Shown: positions 16,277 to 25,279, counted from the first letter of the stretch. The stretch is 64,000 nucleotides of DNA from DASQBT01 sp963782495 (GCA_963782495.1 CAWAJU010000004.1:186001-250000), one strand, 5' to 3'. Translations and numbers: made by a program. The notes: generated by a model not told the origin, from the letters alone.

Positions 16277-17893
16277 TCACTCCGCTTGCGCCCGCACTCC
16301 GCCGAGGCGGGCCAGTTGATCTCGATTTACCAGCGTCGCCACATCGCCCCGGTATAGCTGGTAGAACTCCGGCTTTAAATTCAGCGCCTGCTTGAGGCTG
16401 CTCACATAAACAACCGCCCTGCCTTGCGGATGACGCGCGAACCAGCCTGGCAACGCCTCGCTTGAAACAACCTCCAGCGGCTGATCGAGCCGGCCGGCAA
16501 ACTGGTATTGCGCGTGATACTTGCCTTCGTGAGCAATGGGGATGCCATGCTGTTGCAAGGTCTTGAGTTGCCGCGCCAGAGGGGTCACATCATAGGCGGG
16601 AGCCAAGGGCCGAACAATTCCCAACTGCACCAAACCGGTCAACATAAATGCCAGAGCAACCAAGCTCTGCAACCAATGCAGGCGTGGACTGATTGCTATC
16701 CAGAGCAAGCCGAGTCCCACCATCGCACTGCCTGCCCAGGGAGAAACGACGCCAGCCCAATCACTGTCCTTAGGCAAGCCCTTGAATGCAAACCAGAGGG
16801 CAACGCATCCGGTAAGCAGCAGGAACGCGGCCGGAATCAGTCTGCCGCCACCCGTCTGTCGCGGCCTGTTGGCCAGGGCTTGGGCGGAAAACAAGGCAAA
16901 CATGGGGAAGAGCGGAACCAGATAGTGAATCTGTTTGCCGCTGATGAGGGAGAATGCGACAAATACGGGTGCGCCCCAAGCCAGACAGAACTTCATGCCC
17001 TGCGGCAGTTTCGTTGAAAACGCTGCGCCCACAGCTCGCCAAAATCCGGGCCACACCAGCCAAGGGTAAAGCAGCAGCGGCAGCAGCGGCAAATACCACC
17101 AAAATGGCCGGCGGTGCGCGAATGAATCCACCATGCGGTTTGCAGTTTGGCCCCAGAAGATTGCGTGGCGAAATTCCTCTCCGCCCTTGAACCCAGCCGG
17201 TATGGCCCAGGCGAGCGCGATGCCGGCACCCATCAGGACCGACAGGACGATGCCGCCGTACCAACGTTTCCAATCCAGCCCCGGTGACCACCAGGGCGCA
17301 AGTACCGCCAGCGGCAGCACATGCAGGAGGACGACCGGGCCTTTGGCCAGCACGCCCACACCAATCGCAACACCCAGCAGGCCAAAACCCTTCGCCCTCT
17401 TCCCCCGGCTTGCCAGCCAGATTCCCCATACCCCGAGCAAGACCCATACGGTCAACAACACATCGAACATCGCCGAGGTCGAGAACAGAATCCACAAGAG
17501 CGAGGATGCAAGAATCCAAGGTGCAGAGACGGCCACTTCGGGCAGATCAGGCCTAAGCCGACGGGCAAGAACTGCCGTCAAGCCTAGGCAGGTCAGGGAT
17601 GAAATGGGTGACACGAGCCGGGGCCACCAATCGTTGACGCCAAACACGCCCCAGCCAAGCTGGTAGAGCCATAGCAACAGTGGCGGTTTGTCGCTGTACG
17701 GCAGGCCATTCTTGATTGGCACCCAAAAGTTGCCGCGCAGCCACATTTCCCAGGCTACGCTTACGTAACGGGTTTCATCAATTGGAGTGAGCGTCCGTGA
17801 CATGATCGCGATGACCGTGAGCAAGGCCATGAATAACGCCAGCCCAAAGAAATTGAGCACACGCGAATCAGTCTGAGGGTTTAGGGCAGACAT
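16277..17893 (-). CDS. Glycosyltransferase family 39 (ArnT-like) membrane protein
   Basis: Integral membrane glycosyltransferase of 538 residues with about twelve helices. The first loop contains DETRYVSVAWEM, carrying the acidic residue typical of PMT/ArnT enzymes, which use polyprenyl-phosphate sugars as donors on the periplasmic face. ArnT adds aminoarabinose to lipid A; here the acceptor is unknown. ATG 17893 follows the VTT gene stop by two bases and has an AGGG upstream. The adjacent GT2 gene could make its lipid-linked sugar donor. Confidence 0.85.
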   Translation of the reverse strand: MSALNPQTDSRVLNFFGLALFMALLTVIAIMSRTLTPIDETRYVSVAWEMWLRGNFWVPIKNGLPYSDKPPLLLWLYQLGWGVFGVNDWWPRLVSPISSLTCLGLTAVLARRLRPDLPEVAVSAPWILASSLLWILFSTSAMFDVLLTVWVLLGVWGIWLASRGKRAKGFGLLGVAIGVGVLAKGPVVLLHVLPLAVLAPWWSPGLDWKRWYGGIVLSVLMGAGIALAWAIPAGFKGGEEFRHAIFWGQTANRMVDSFAHRRPFWWYLPLLPLLLYPWLVWPGFWRAVGAAFSTKLPQGMKFCLAWGAPVFVAFSLISGKQIHYLVPLFPMFALFSAQALANRPRQTGGGRLIPAAFLLLTGCVALWFAFKGLPKDSDWAGVVSPWAGSAMVGLGLLWIAISPRLHWLQSLVALAFMLTGLVQLGIVRPLAPAYDVTPLARQLKTLQQHGIPIAHEGKYHAQYQFAGRLDQPLEVVSSEALPGWFARHPQGRAVVYVSSLKQALNLKPEFYQLYRGDVATLVNRDQLARLGGVRAQAE

Positions 17894-17895
17894 GT

Positions 17896-18582
17896 TCAAC
17901 CCTGTACATCGAGGGCGGCATCAAGAGTCTTGCCGTGTCGGTAGCGACGATAGAGATAGAGTCCCATCAAGCCCGAAACCACAAACAGGACCACGCCAGC
18001 GCTGATCTTGAGTGCAGGATTCTGGGTGACACCACTCCCGATCAAAGCCGAAATTAAAGTCTGGGGGATATAGCCCACGAACGTGGCCAGAAAGAATACT
18101 CGCGCCGGTATGCGCGAGACGCCCGCTGCCAGATTGGTTGCCAGATTGTTTCCCACGGGAAGCAGCCGAACCAGCAAGGTCATGCCAAACGGATGGCCTT
18201 CGATAAAGTCGTTAAAACGCCGGATACGCTCCTCGAACAAGCGCATGACCAAACCCCGGCCCAGTAGGCGCGCATAGTAAAAGGCCAGAATGCACCCTGC
18301 CAACGCCGCCAGATTTCCCAGCAGGGTTCCCCATGCCAGTCCAAAGGCATAGCCGCCGAAGAATGCAACAAGTTGGCGGGGAAGACCAACGGCGGTAATC
18401 ACTGCGCCGGACGCAAGAAAGATGACTTCACCTTCGAGTCCCCGGCCCTTTACATGGGTTTCGATCCATCCCCGTTCGAACAGATGGTCGAAACCGAAGC
18501 CTTTCAGAACATAGGCGATCGCCACCAGCGATCCCAGAAGCAACAAGCCTCGCAACCAGAAGTAGCGCTTAGTGCCGGCCAT
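17896..18582 (-). CDS. TVP38/TMEM64 family membrane protein (VTT domain)
   Basis: A 228-residue protein with five to six hydrophobic segments, matching the SNARE-associated/VTT domain shared by TVP38, TMEM64 and DedA proteins. The central FFGGYAFGLAWGTLLG and the LLVRLLPVGNNLATNLAAG segments are the conserved re-entrant parts. Related DedA and TVP38 proteins have been linked to lipid or undecaprenyl-phosphate transport across the membrane. Placement between GT2 and GT39 genes makes carrier-lipid handling plausible here. Confidence 0.85.
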   Translation of the reverse strand: MAGTKRYFWLRGLLLLGSLVAIAYVLKGFGFDHLFERGWIETHVKGRGLEGEVIFLASGAVITAVGLPRQLVAFFGGYAFGLAWGTLLGNLAALAGCILAFYYARLLGRGLVMRLFEERIRRFNDFIEGHPFGMTLLVRLLPVGNNLATNLAAGVSRIPARVFFLATFVGYIPQTLISALIGSGVTQNPALKISAGVVLFVVSGLMGLYLYRRYRHGKTLDAALDVQG

Positions 18583-18646
18583 CAAGTTTATGCGATGGTA
18601 CTGAACCCGTTGAACAGAATGACGGGAAGTTCATTGCACTTGCTCG

Positions 18647-19393
18647 TCAGTCATCTTGGGGAATGATCTCAGGCAGACGCACCCGCCGCTGTAGCCAGGC
18701 CACGCCGAACAAATCGACGATTCCTACCCAAAGCCGGTTATGTATGCCGTATTTCGAGGTCCCGCGCTCACGCGAACGATGATTTACCGGCACCGAAATG
18801 ACCGCCCCGCCGTTGCGCAGGACCAGGGCGGGCAGAAAGCGGTGCATGTGATCAAAGTTGGGCAAAGCGAGAAATGTTTCGCGGGCAAAGAGCTTAAGCC
18901 CGCAACCTGTGTCTGGGGTGTTGTCCTTGAGCAGGCCGGATCGCACCCCATTGGCAATTTTGGACGAAAGCTTGCGTATCCAGGTGTCCTGACGCTTGTT
19001 GCGCCAGCCGGCCAGCAATTGCAAATTGGCTGGCTGCCGGGAATCGGCAAGGGCAGCGATCAGGGCAGGAATGTCGGCCGGGTCATTCTGGCCATCCCCA
19101 TCCAGGGTGGCGATCCATTCGTATTTCGCCGCTCTTATTCCTGAACTGACTGCCTGACTCTGTCCGCATGAGTTCTTGTGCCGGATCACCCTGAGATTCG
19201 GCAACTCGTCCTGCAAACCCCGCAGCACCGCGGCCGTCCCATCGGTGCTGCCATCGTTGACGTAGATGATTTCGAATTCCGTCTTGCCTGCGAGCGCGCC
19301 CACAATCTCGCGCACCAGCGATTCGACATTGTCTTCCTCATTCTTGACCGGTACCACCACCGACAGGCGGCCAAGGTAGGGATGGGTTGGCAT
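18647..19393 (-). CDS. Glycosyltransferase family 2, dolichol-phosphate-mannose-synthase-like
   Basis: A 248-residue cytosolic GT-A glycosyltransferase. Motifs run in order: VVVPVKNEEDNV (nucleotide binding), YVNDGSTDGT, and TLDGDGQNDP, which holds the metal-binding aspartates. It is close to DPM1/ArnC-like enzymes that place a sugar on undecaprenyl phosphate. It has no C-terminal membrane helices, so it likely works with the GT39 and VTT proteins downstream. It heads the three-gene minus-strand cluster. Confidence 0.88.
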   Translation of the reverse strand: MPTHPYLGRLSVVVPVKNEEDNVESLVREIVGALAGKTEFEIIYVNDGSTDGTAAVLRGLQDELPNLRVIRHKNSCGQSQAVSSGIRAAKYEWIATLDGDGQNDPADIPALIAALADSRQPANLQLLAGWRNKRQDTWIRKLSSKIANGVRSGLLKDNTPDTGCGLKLFARETFLALPNFDHMHRFLPALVLRNGGAVISVPVNHRSRERGTSKYGIHNRLWVGIVDLFGVAWLQRRVRLPEIIPQDD

Positions 19394-19457
19394 GATGTAG
19401 CAGGCGAGAAGTTCGAATGTCCGATTCTATAAGGCCTGCACTGTCGGCCGCAATCCG

Positions 19458-20840
19458 TTATTTGTCGAACTTTCGCCCAGGCCGGTCTGAGGTTCTCGCT
19501 GCCCTGTTTCCATCCGCGCTCCGAATATCGGGCTGAGGCGCGTAGCGTTCCTGGTGGCGCCGTTCGCTGGGCCCTGCAAATCCGGCTTGAGGCTTGCCGT
19601 GGCTGCGCTCTCCTGATCTGGGTTTGAATCCGGACTTGAACTCATGCGCCGGGCCGCGTTTTCCGCCTCTGTCGGGCCGTGGTGCTTCGGCACGCATCCG
19701 GGTCTTGGGCTCAAGTCCTGGGATCACATGGGCTTCGATGACGTGTCCGGTGAAATGGGAAATCCGCCTCAGTTGCAGGCCATCGCGGCTGGACACCAGA
19801 GAAACGGCGATGCCGCTCGCCCCTGCCCGGCCGGTGCGGCCGATGCGGTGCACATAGTCCTCCGCCTGCTTGGGCAAATCGAAATTGATCACATGGGAAA
19901 TACCCGCGACATCGATGCCACGCGCGGCGACATCCGTGGCGACCAGAACGCGGATCTCGCCGCGGCGCAATTTGGTGAGCGTCCGATTGCGGGCTCCTTG
20001 ATGCATGTCTCCATGCAGTGCCGCCGCCGGAAAACCCTGCTGGAAGAGGTCATCCGCCAACTGGTCGGCATCTCGCTTGGTGGCTGTAAAGACCAGTGCC
20101 TGGTTCAGTTCCACGTCGCGCAGCAGATGGTCAAGGATGCGATTCTTGTGTTCCAGGCTGTCGCAGAAATGCAGGCGTTGTTCGATATTTTCGTGGCGCT
20201 CCTTCTGGCTTGCCACTTCCACACGCTTGGGGTCACGCAATAGATTCCTTGCGACCTGTGCCATTTTTCCGTCCAAGGTAGCAGAGAAAAGCAAGGTTTG
20301 ACGCGTATTGGGAGTTGCGCGCGCGATCGTTTCCACATCGTCTATAAATCCCATATCCAGCATGCGATCCGCCTCATCCAGCACCAGCATTTCCAGCCGG
20401 GAAAAGTCCAGCTTTCCGCGCTGCATGTGATCAATCAGGCGGCCGGGTGTGGCCACCAATATATCCACGGGACTCGCGAGCAGACGATTTTGCACTGGAT
20501 AGGGCATGCCGCCCAGTATCGACACGCATTTGGCGTGGCGCAGATACTTGCCATAGCGGGTCGCGGCAGCGGTGATCTGCTGGGCCAGTTCACGGGTGGG
20601 TGACAGCACCAGGATGCGCGGTCCCTTACCTGGGGCTTTGGGTGGGTCCGTCAACTTGTGTAAGGCGGGCAGCATGAACGCGGCAGTCTTGCCGGTCCCA
20701 GTTTGGGCCGAGGCCATCAGGTCATGGCCGGCCATGACGATTGGGATTGCCTGGGATTGAACCGCTGTGGGTTCGGTATAGCCCGAGTCAGTCAAAGCCT
20801 TCAGGATGAAGGGGTTGAGGGCGAGTGATTCAAAAGTCAT
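19458..20840 (-). CDS. rhlE: DEAD-box RNA helicase RhlE
   Basis: ATP-dependent RNA helicase of 460 residues. It has the Q motif near residue 25, AQTGTGKT (motif I), PTRELAQQ, VLDEADRML, SAT and HRIGRTGR (motif VI). The last 85 residues are an arginine-, glycine- and proline-rich tail, typical of RhlE and used for RNA contact. ATG 20840 was chosen by spacing from GGAAG; the preceding ATG at 20843 is too close. A role in ribosome assembly or mRNA decay is known for the family. Confidence 0.93.
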   Translation of the reverse strand: MTFESLALNPFILKALTDSGYTEPTAVQSQAIPIVMAGHDLMASAQTGTGKTAAFMLPALHKLTDPPKAPGKGPRILVLSPTRELAQQITAAATRYGKYLRHAKCVSILGGMPYPVQNRLLASPVDILVATPGRLIDHMQRGKLDFSRLEMLVLDEADRMLDMGFIDDVETIARATPNTRQTLLFSATLDGKMAQVARNLLRDPKRVEVASQKERHENIEQRLHFCDSLEHKNRILDHLLRDVELNQALVFTATKRDADQLADDLFQQGFPAAALHGDMHQGARNRTLTKLRRGEIRVLVATDVAARGIDVAGISHVINFDLPKQAEDYVHRIGRTGRAGASGIAVSLVSSRDGLQLRRISHFTGHVIEAHVIPGLEPKTRMRAEAPRPDRGGKRGPAHEFKSGFKPRSGERSHGKPQAGFAGPSERRHQERYAPQPDIRSADGNRAARTSDRPGRKFDK

Positions 20841-21293
20841 CATTTCTTCCAGTGTGGGGCAAATCAAAACACATGCTGCCACGTGCCCAGAGGCGCGGCT
20901 GCCGGCGCTCATTCGCTAACCGGAAAACACTGAAAGAATCAGGAAATAGGTCAGGGATACCGTCTGATGGGACGGCTGGCATCAAGCCAATAATGAACGA
21001 TTTGAGTGGTGGGAGGCTGGAGGGTTGCTAGGTTGCCGTAATGCCTTGCCACGGGAGCATTATCGCATACTCATCGCTTTCGCCGCAAACTTCAGTCCGG
21101 GCTGCTGTTCGTGGCTTGGATAACATAGCGCGGGATTGTTAAGACTTGACATTGCCTCTGCCAAGTCTTCGGCCCTTCGGGCCCGCCTTCGGCGTCCTGC
21201 GCGAGCGATGCCAGCTGGTCAAACCCGGTGCTGGTTCTCACCCTACCCTCTCCGCAAATCAAGAGGCCGCCAAATGCAGGGCCTTCCAATTTA
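20841..21293. other. Intergenic region between rhlE and tRNA-Ser, no gene seen
   Basis: About 450 bases without a convincing coding region. It holds the leader of rhlE (minus strand), a hairpin at 21141-21169 (11-bp stem with one GU pair in minus-strand RNA), and a GC-rich stretch with CGAAGG/CCTTCG repeats at 21168-21210. Nothing marks it as a mobile element. Confidence 0.6.
21141..21169 (-). other. Stem-loop downstream of tRNA-Ser
   Basis: The AAGACTTGGCA and TGTCAAGTCTT arms (minus strand) form an 11-bp stem with one GU pair and a seven-base loop. It is about 125 bases past the tRNA 3' end in the same direction. No T-run follows, so a standard terminator is not supported. Confidence 0.4.
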
Positions 21294-21305
21294 TGGCGGA
21301 GAGGG
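21246..21305 (-). other. tRNA-Ser trailer complementary to the acceptor 3' strand
   Basis: The last bases of the tRNA acceptor strand (CCCTCTCCGC, 21296-21305) are exactly complementary to GCGGAGAGGG in the trailer (21246-21255), 40 bases downstream on the minus strand. The trailer copy resembles the tRNA 5' acceptor strand, so it could compete in folding of the precursor or be a trace of a duplicated tRNA end. Confidence 0.5.
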
Positions 21306-21384
21306 CGGGATTCGAACCCGCGTTAGGGTATTACCCTAAACACGCTTTCCAGGCGTGCGACTTAAACCGCTCATCCACCTCTCC
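21294..21384 (-). tRNA. tRNA-Ser (GGA anticodon)
   Basis: A 91-base class II tRNA with encoded CCA. The 5' GGAGAGG pairs with CCTCTCC at the acceptor; the anticodon loop contains CTGGAAAG, giving anticodon GGA; the long variable arm (TTTAGGGTAATACCCTAA) and the GGTTCGAATCC T-loop are clear. These features are specific for serine tRNA reading UCC/UCU. Confidence 0.96.
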
Positions 21385-21457
21385 GGGAGCGCGGCATTCT
21401 ATCGGATGCGGTGGCATGAAGCAAATCGGCCGTCGCGGCGAAAAATCACTGAAGGGA

Positions 21458-21484
21458 CTTGAAACCACTGTCATTGCCCCAATC
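21458..21484 (+). promoter_or_regulatory. Sigma-32 heat-shock promoter of grpE-dnaK-dnaJ
   Basis: CTTGAAA (21458-21464), a 12-base spacer and CCCCAATC (21477-21484) match the sigma-32 consensus CTTGAA-N11-15-CCCCATnT closely. It lies 34 bases before the grpE ATG. No CIRCE inverted repeat and no hrcA gene are seen nearby, so control appears to be by sigma-32. Confidence 0.75.
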
Positions 21485-21517
21485 AAATATAGGGTTTTAG
21501 GTCGATGAGGAAAACTA

Positions 21518-22039
21518 ATGGCTGAAGACGCCGTGACCAAGGATACCCCAGACGATGCGGATAACCGGGGCGAAACCCTGCCCAGTCTGGAAGAGTTGCT
21601 AAAGCAGGCCGAATTGAATGCGCAGGAGCACCATGATGCCTGGCTGCGGGCCAAGGCAGAGGCCGACAACATTCGCAAGCGTGCGCAACAGGATATTGCC
21701 AACGCTCACAAGTACGCAATCGAGGGCTTTGCCAGCGAGCTGCTGGCGGTGAAGGACAGTTTGGAAGCAGCCATGACGATTGAGAATACTTCCATCGACA
21801 GCCTGAAGGATGGGGTGGAACTCACCTTGAAACAGCTGAATGCTGCGTTTGGCAAGTTCAACGTGAAGGAATTGAATCCACTTGGTGAGCGCTTCGATCC
21901 CCACCGCCATCAGGCCATCGGAATGATGGAATCCGCTCAGGAACCCAACACGGTCGTGAGCGTGCTGCAGAAAGGCTACCTGATCAATGATCGGATACTC
22001 AGGCCGGCCATGGTGATGGTCGCTCAAAGCAGGGCTTGA
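21518..22039 (+). CDS. grpE: Nucleotide exchange factor GrpE
   Basis: DnaK co-chaperone of 173 residues that releases ADP from DnaK. An acidic N-terminus and a long helix (EELLKQAELNAQEHHDAWLRAKAEADNIRKR region) lead to the C-terminal beta-domain ending VSVLQKGYLINDRILRPAMVMVAQ. It has its own Shine-Dalgarno and follows the sigma-32 promoter. It is first in the grpE-dnaK-dnaJ order. Confidence 0.95.
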   Translation: MAEDAVTKDTPDDADNRGETLPSLEELLKQAELNAQEHHDAWLRAKAEADNIRKRAQQDIANAHKYAIEGFASELLAVKDSLEAAMTIENTSIDSLKDGVELTLKQLNAAFGKFNVKELNPLGERFDPHRHQAIGMMESAQEPNTVVSVLQKGYLINDRILRPAMVMVAQSRA

Positions 22040-22100
22040 AATTCTGGATTTTGCCCGAATATTGTTTAGCAGTTCGTTGATTTAATAGAAGGAAACCATC

Positions 22101-24029
22101 ATGGGACGAATTATAGGAATTGACCTGGGGACCACCAACTCGTGCGTAGCTATCATGGAAAACGGCCAGCCCAAAGTTATTGAGAACTCCGAGGGGGCCC
22201 GGACTACGCCTTCCGTCGTTGCCTATGCGGACAACGGCGAGATTCTTGTCGGCGATGCCGCCAAGCGGCAGGCCGTGACAAACCCGAAGAACACGCTCTA
22301 TGCAATAAAGCGCCTGATCGGCCGCCGGTTTGAAGAGAAGGAAGTGCAGAAGGATATTGGCCTGATGCCGTTCAAGATCATCAAGGCCGACAATAATGAT
22401 GCCTGGGTCGAAGTCCGGGATCAGAAAATGGCCCCGCCCCAAGTTTCCGCCGAAGTGCTGCGCAAGATGAAGAAGACTGCCGAAGACTATCTGGGCGAGG
22501 AAGTCAGCGAAGCCGTCATCACGGTGCCGGCCTACTTCAACGATTCGCAACGCCAAGCCACCAAGGACGCCGGTCGCATCGCCGGTCTGGAAGTCAAACG
22601 CATCATCAACGAACCCACCGCCGCGGCCCTGGCCTTCGGCATGGACAAGAAGGAAGGCGACCGCAAGATCGCCGTGTATGACCTGGGCGGCGGCACCTTC
22701 GATATCTCCATCATCGAGATTGCCGAACTGGATGGTGAACATCAATTCGAGGTGCTGTCCACCAACGGTGACACCTTCCTCGGCGGCGAGGATTTCGACC
22801 AGCGACTGGTGGATTACATCATCGAGGAGTTCAAGAAGGACCAGGGCATGGATCTGTCCAAGGATGTGCTTGCCTTGCAACGGCTCAAGACCTCGGCGGA
22901 AAAGGCCAAGAAGGAACTCTCCTCCTCCCAGCAGACCGACATCAACGAGCCTTTCATTGCCTTCGATCCGGCCACCGGACCCAAGCACCTGACCATGAAG
23001 ATCACCCGGGCCAAGTTTGAAAGTCTGGTGGAAGATCTGGTGGAGCGCACCATCGAGCCTTGCAAGATCGCAATCCGGGACGCCGGGATCAAAGTGTCGG
23101 ACATCGTCGATGTGATCCTGGTCGGCGGCCAGACGCGCATGCCTAAGGTGCAGGACAAGGTCAAGGAATTCTTCGGCAAGGACCCGCGCAAGGACGTAAA
23201 CCCGGACGAGGCCGTGGCGGTTGGCGCCGCGATCCAGGGTGGCGTGCTCAAGGGCGAGGTCAAGGACGTGCTGCTGCTGGATGTCACGCCACTTTCGCTG
23301 GGCATAGAGACTCTGGGCAGCGTCATGACCAAGCTCATTCACAAGAACACCACCATACCCACCAAAGCGAGCCAGGTGTTTTCCACCGCGGATGACAATC
23401 AGAGCGCGGTAACTATTCATGTGCTGCAAGGCGAGCGGGAAATGGCCGGCGGCAACAAGAGTCTGGGCCAATTCAATCTGACTGACATTCCACCGGCCCC
23501 GCGCGGCATGCCGCAGATCGAAGTCACTTTTGACATCGACGCAAACGGCATCTTGCACGTCACCGCCAAGGACAAGGCGACCGGCAAGGAAAACAAGATC
23601 AAGATCCAGGCCAGTTCCGGGCTGTCCGAGGCCGAAATCCAGCAGATGGTAAAGGATGCCGAAGCCAATGCGGCTGAAGACCACAAGGCTTTCGAATTGG
23701 CCACCGCGCGCAACGCAGCCGACAACCTGATTCACTCGGTGAAGAAATCCCTGGGCGAATATGGCGACAAGATCGGAGCCGACGACAAGACCAAGATCCA
23801 GGCTGCGATGAAGGAAGTCGAGGACGCGGTGCGAGGCAGCGACAAGGACGACATCGAGAAGAAGACCAATGCCCTCGCCCAGGCCTCGCATAAACTGGCC
23901 GAGCAGATGTATCAGTCAGAGCAGGCCAAGGGCCAGCCGTCAGGTTCAGAGGCGGGCTCCGGTAGCGCCGAAAAAGCAGGGGCTGACGATGTGGTAGATG
24001 CGGAGTTTACCGAAGTGAAAGACAAGTAA
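22101..24029 (+). CDS. dnaK: Molecular chaperone DnaK (Hsp70)
   Basis: Full-length Hsp70 chaperone, 642 residues. The ATPase domain opens with GIDLGTTNSCVA and includes VPAYFNDSQRQATKDAG, YDLGGGTFD and the hydrophobic linker DVLLLDVTPLSLGIET. The substrate-binding domain and a C-terminal lid follow, and the acidic tail ends DDVVDAEFTEVKDK, typical of proteobacterial DnaK. AGAAGGAAA precedes the ATG. A long antisense reading frame opposite it is a codon-bias shadow. Confidence 0.98.
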   Translation: MGRIIGIDLGTTNSCVAIMENGQPKVIENSEGARTTPSVVAYADNGEILVGDAAKRQAVTNPKNTLYAIKRLIGRRFEEKEVQKDIGLMPFKIIKADNNDAWVEVRDQKMAPPQVSAEVLRKMKKTAEDYLGEEVSEAVITVPAYFNDSQRQATKDAGRIAGLEVKRIINEPTAAALAFGMDKKEGDRKIAVYDLGGGTFDISIIEIAELDGEHQFEVLSTNGDTFLGGEDFDQRLVDYIIEEFKKDQGMDLSKDVLALQRLKTSAEKAKKELSSSQQTDINEPFIAFDPATGPKHLTMKITRAKFESLVEDLVERTIEPCKIAIRDAGIKVSDIVDVILVGGQTRMPKVQDKVKEFFGKDPRKDVNPDEAVAVGAAIQGGVLKGEVKDVLLLDVTPLSLGIETLGSVMTKLIHKNTTIPTKASQVFSTADDNQSAVTIHVLQGEREMAGGNKSLGQFNLTDIPPAPRGMPQIEVTFDIDANGILHVTAKDKATGKENKIKIQASSGLSEAEIQQMVKDAEANAAEDHKAFELATARNAADNLIHSVKKSLGEYGDKIGADDKTKIQAAMKEVEDAVRGSDKDDIEKKTNALAQASHKLAEQMYQSEQAKGQPSGSEAGSGSAEKAGADDVVDAEFTEVKDK

Positions 24030-24036
24030 GACCGTG

Positions 24037-24088
24037 AGGCGTAAGGGGTGAAGAGTAGAATGCTTCCCCCACGCGCCTCCTGCTTTTT
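24037..24088 (+). terminator. Attenuator-like stem-loop between dnaK and dnaJ
   Basis: Arms AGGCG...GGGG.GAAG and CTTCCCC..GCGCCT fold with a nine-base loop and two small internal mismatches (24037-24078); five T residues follow at 24084-24088 after a five-base gap. It could reduce read-through into dnaJ, setting a lower DnaJ level. The T-run is offset, so termination strength is uncertain. Confidence 0.45.
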
Positions 24089-24118
24089 CGCCTAACTCCT
24101 GACCCCTGACTTTTGCCC

Positions 24119-25246
24119 ATGTCAAAACGCGATTTCTACGAAGTTCTCGGTCTGGCAAGGAACGCCTCGGATGACGAGATCAAGAAGGCCTACCGTAAGC
24201 TGGCCATGAAATTTCATCCTGACCGTAACCCGGACAGCAAGGACTCGGAAGATAGATTCAAGGAGGCCAAGCAGGCATACGAAATTCTTTCCGATCCGGA
24301 CAAGCGTTCGGCCTATGACCAATTTGGTCATGCCGGAGTCGATCCCAGCAGCGGCATGGGTGGCGGACCGGGAGCAGCCGGATTCGGCGGGTTTGCCGAT
24401 GCCTTCTCGGACATTTTCGGCGACATTTTTGGCGGCGCAGGCGGCGGGCGTGGCCGGAGCAATGTCTATCGCGGCGCGGACTTGCGTTACAACCTGGAGA
24501 TCGGGCTGGAGGAAGCTGCGCACGGGGTGGAAACCAAGATCCGTGTTCCAACCCTGGATGAATGCGAGGTGTGCCACGGCTCCGGCGCCAAGGTCGGAAC
24601 CCAGCCCAGCACCTGCCCAACCTGCGGCGGCCACGGACAGGTCCGCATGCAACAAGGATTCTTCTCGATACAGCAAACCTGTCCGCACTGCCACGGTTCC
24701 GGCAAGATCATCAGCGAACCGTGCACTGCCTGCCAGGCTCAGGGTCGGGTCAAAAAGCATAAGACCCTTTCGGTCAAGATACCCGCAGGCATCGACGAGG
24801 GTGACCGCATTCGTCTGGCCAGCGAAGGCGAGGCCGGCGTAAATGGGGGCCCAGCCGGTGACCTGTATGTCCAGATCCACCTCAAGGCCCACCCGATCTT
24901 CCAGCGCGAGGGGGACGATCTGCACTGCGAAATGCCGATCAGCTTTACCACTGCGGCCTTGGGCGGCGAACTGGAAATCCCCACACTCGATGGTCACGCG
25001 CGCATCAAGATTCCTGCCGAAACCCAGTCCAGCAAGGCGTTTCGGTTAAAGGGCAAAGGCATCAAGGGAGTACGCAGCCACACCACCGGCGATCTGATCT
25101 GCCATGTGGCGGTGGAGACCCCGGTCAACCTGTCGGAAAAACAGCGCGAAATTCTGAAAGAATTCGATCGTCTCGCGGCGGGCCGCAACAACAACCCGCG
25201 TGCTCAGTCTTTCATGGACAAGATCAAGGCCTTTTTTGCCCAGTAG
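24119..25246 (+). CDS. dnaJ: Molecular chaperone DnaJ (Hsp40)
   Basis: Type I J-protein of 375 residues that stimulates DnaK ATPase and binds unfolded proteins. The J-domain has the HPD tripeptide (FHPDRNPDS); then come a Gly/Phe-rich linker and a zinc-binding region with four CxxCxGxG-type repeats (CEVCHGSG, CPTCGGHG, CPHCHGSG, CTACQAQG). The last repeat has alanine and glutamine for the usual glycines but keeps both cysteines. ATG 24119 is preferred over an upstream TTG. Its 3' end faces the PEP-CTERM remnant. Confidence 0.97.
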   Translation: MSKRDFYEVLGLARNASDDEIKKAYRKLAMKFHPDRNPDSKDSEDRFKEAKQAYEILSDPDKRSAYDQFGHAGVDPSSGMGGGPGAAGFGGFADAFSDIFGDIFGGAGGGRGRSNVYRGADLRYNLEIGLEEAAHGVETKIRVPTLDECEVCHGSGAKVGTQPSTCPTCGGHGQVRMQQGFFSIQQTCPHCHGSGKIISEPCTACQAQGRVKKHKTLSVKIPAGIDEGDRIRLASEGEAGVNGGPAGDLYVQIHLKAHPIFQREGDDLHCEMPISFTTAALGGELEIPTLDGHARIKIPAETQSSKAFRLKGKGIKGVRSHTTGDLICHVAVETPVNLSEKQREILKEFDRLAAGRNNNPRAQSFMDKIKAFFAQ

Positions 25247-25279
25247 CTCCCCGCTTTCCCAAGGGGCTGACAACGGCGG

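Noticed and set aside
21141..21384. Phage or island attachment site at tRNA-Ser
   Set aside because: No integrase gene and no direct repeat of the tRNA 3' end were found in the window; the repeat seen is inverted and close by.
21999..23891. A 630-residue open frame antisense to dnaK
   Set aside because: It mirrors dnaK codon by codon, has no recognisable domain and has no ribosome-binding site; long antisense frames are common in GC-rich genes with strong codon bias.
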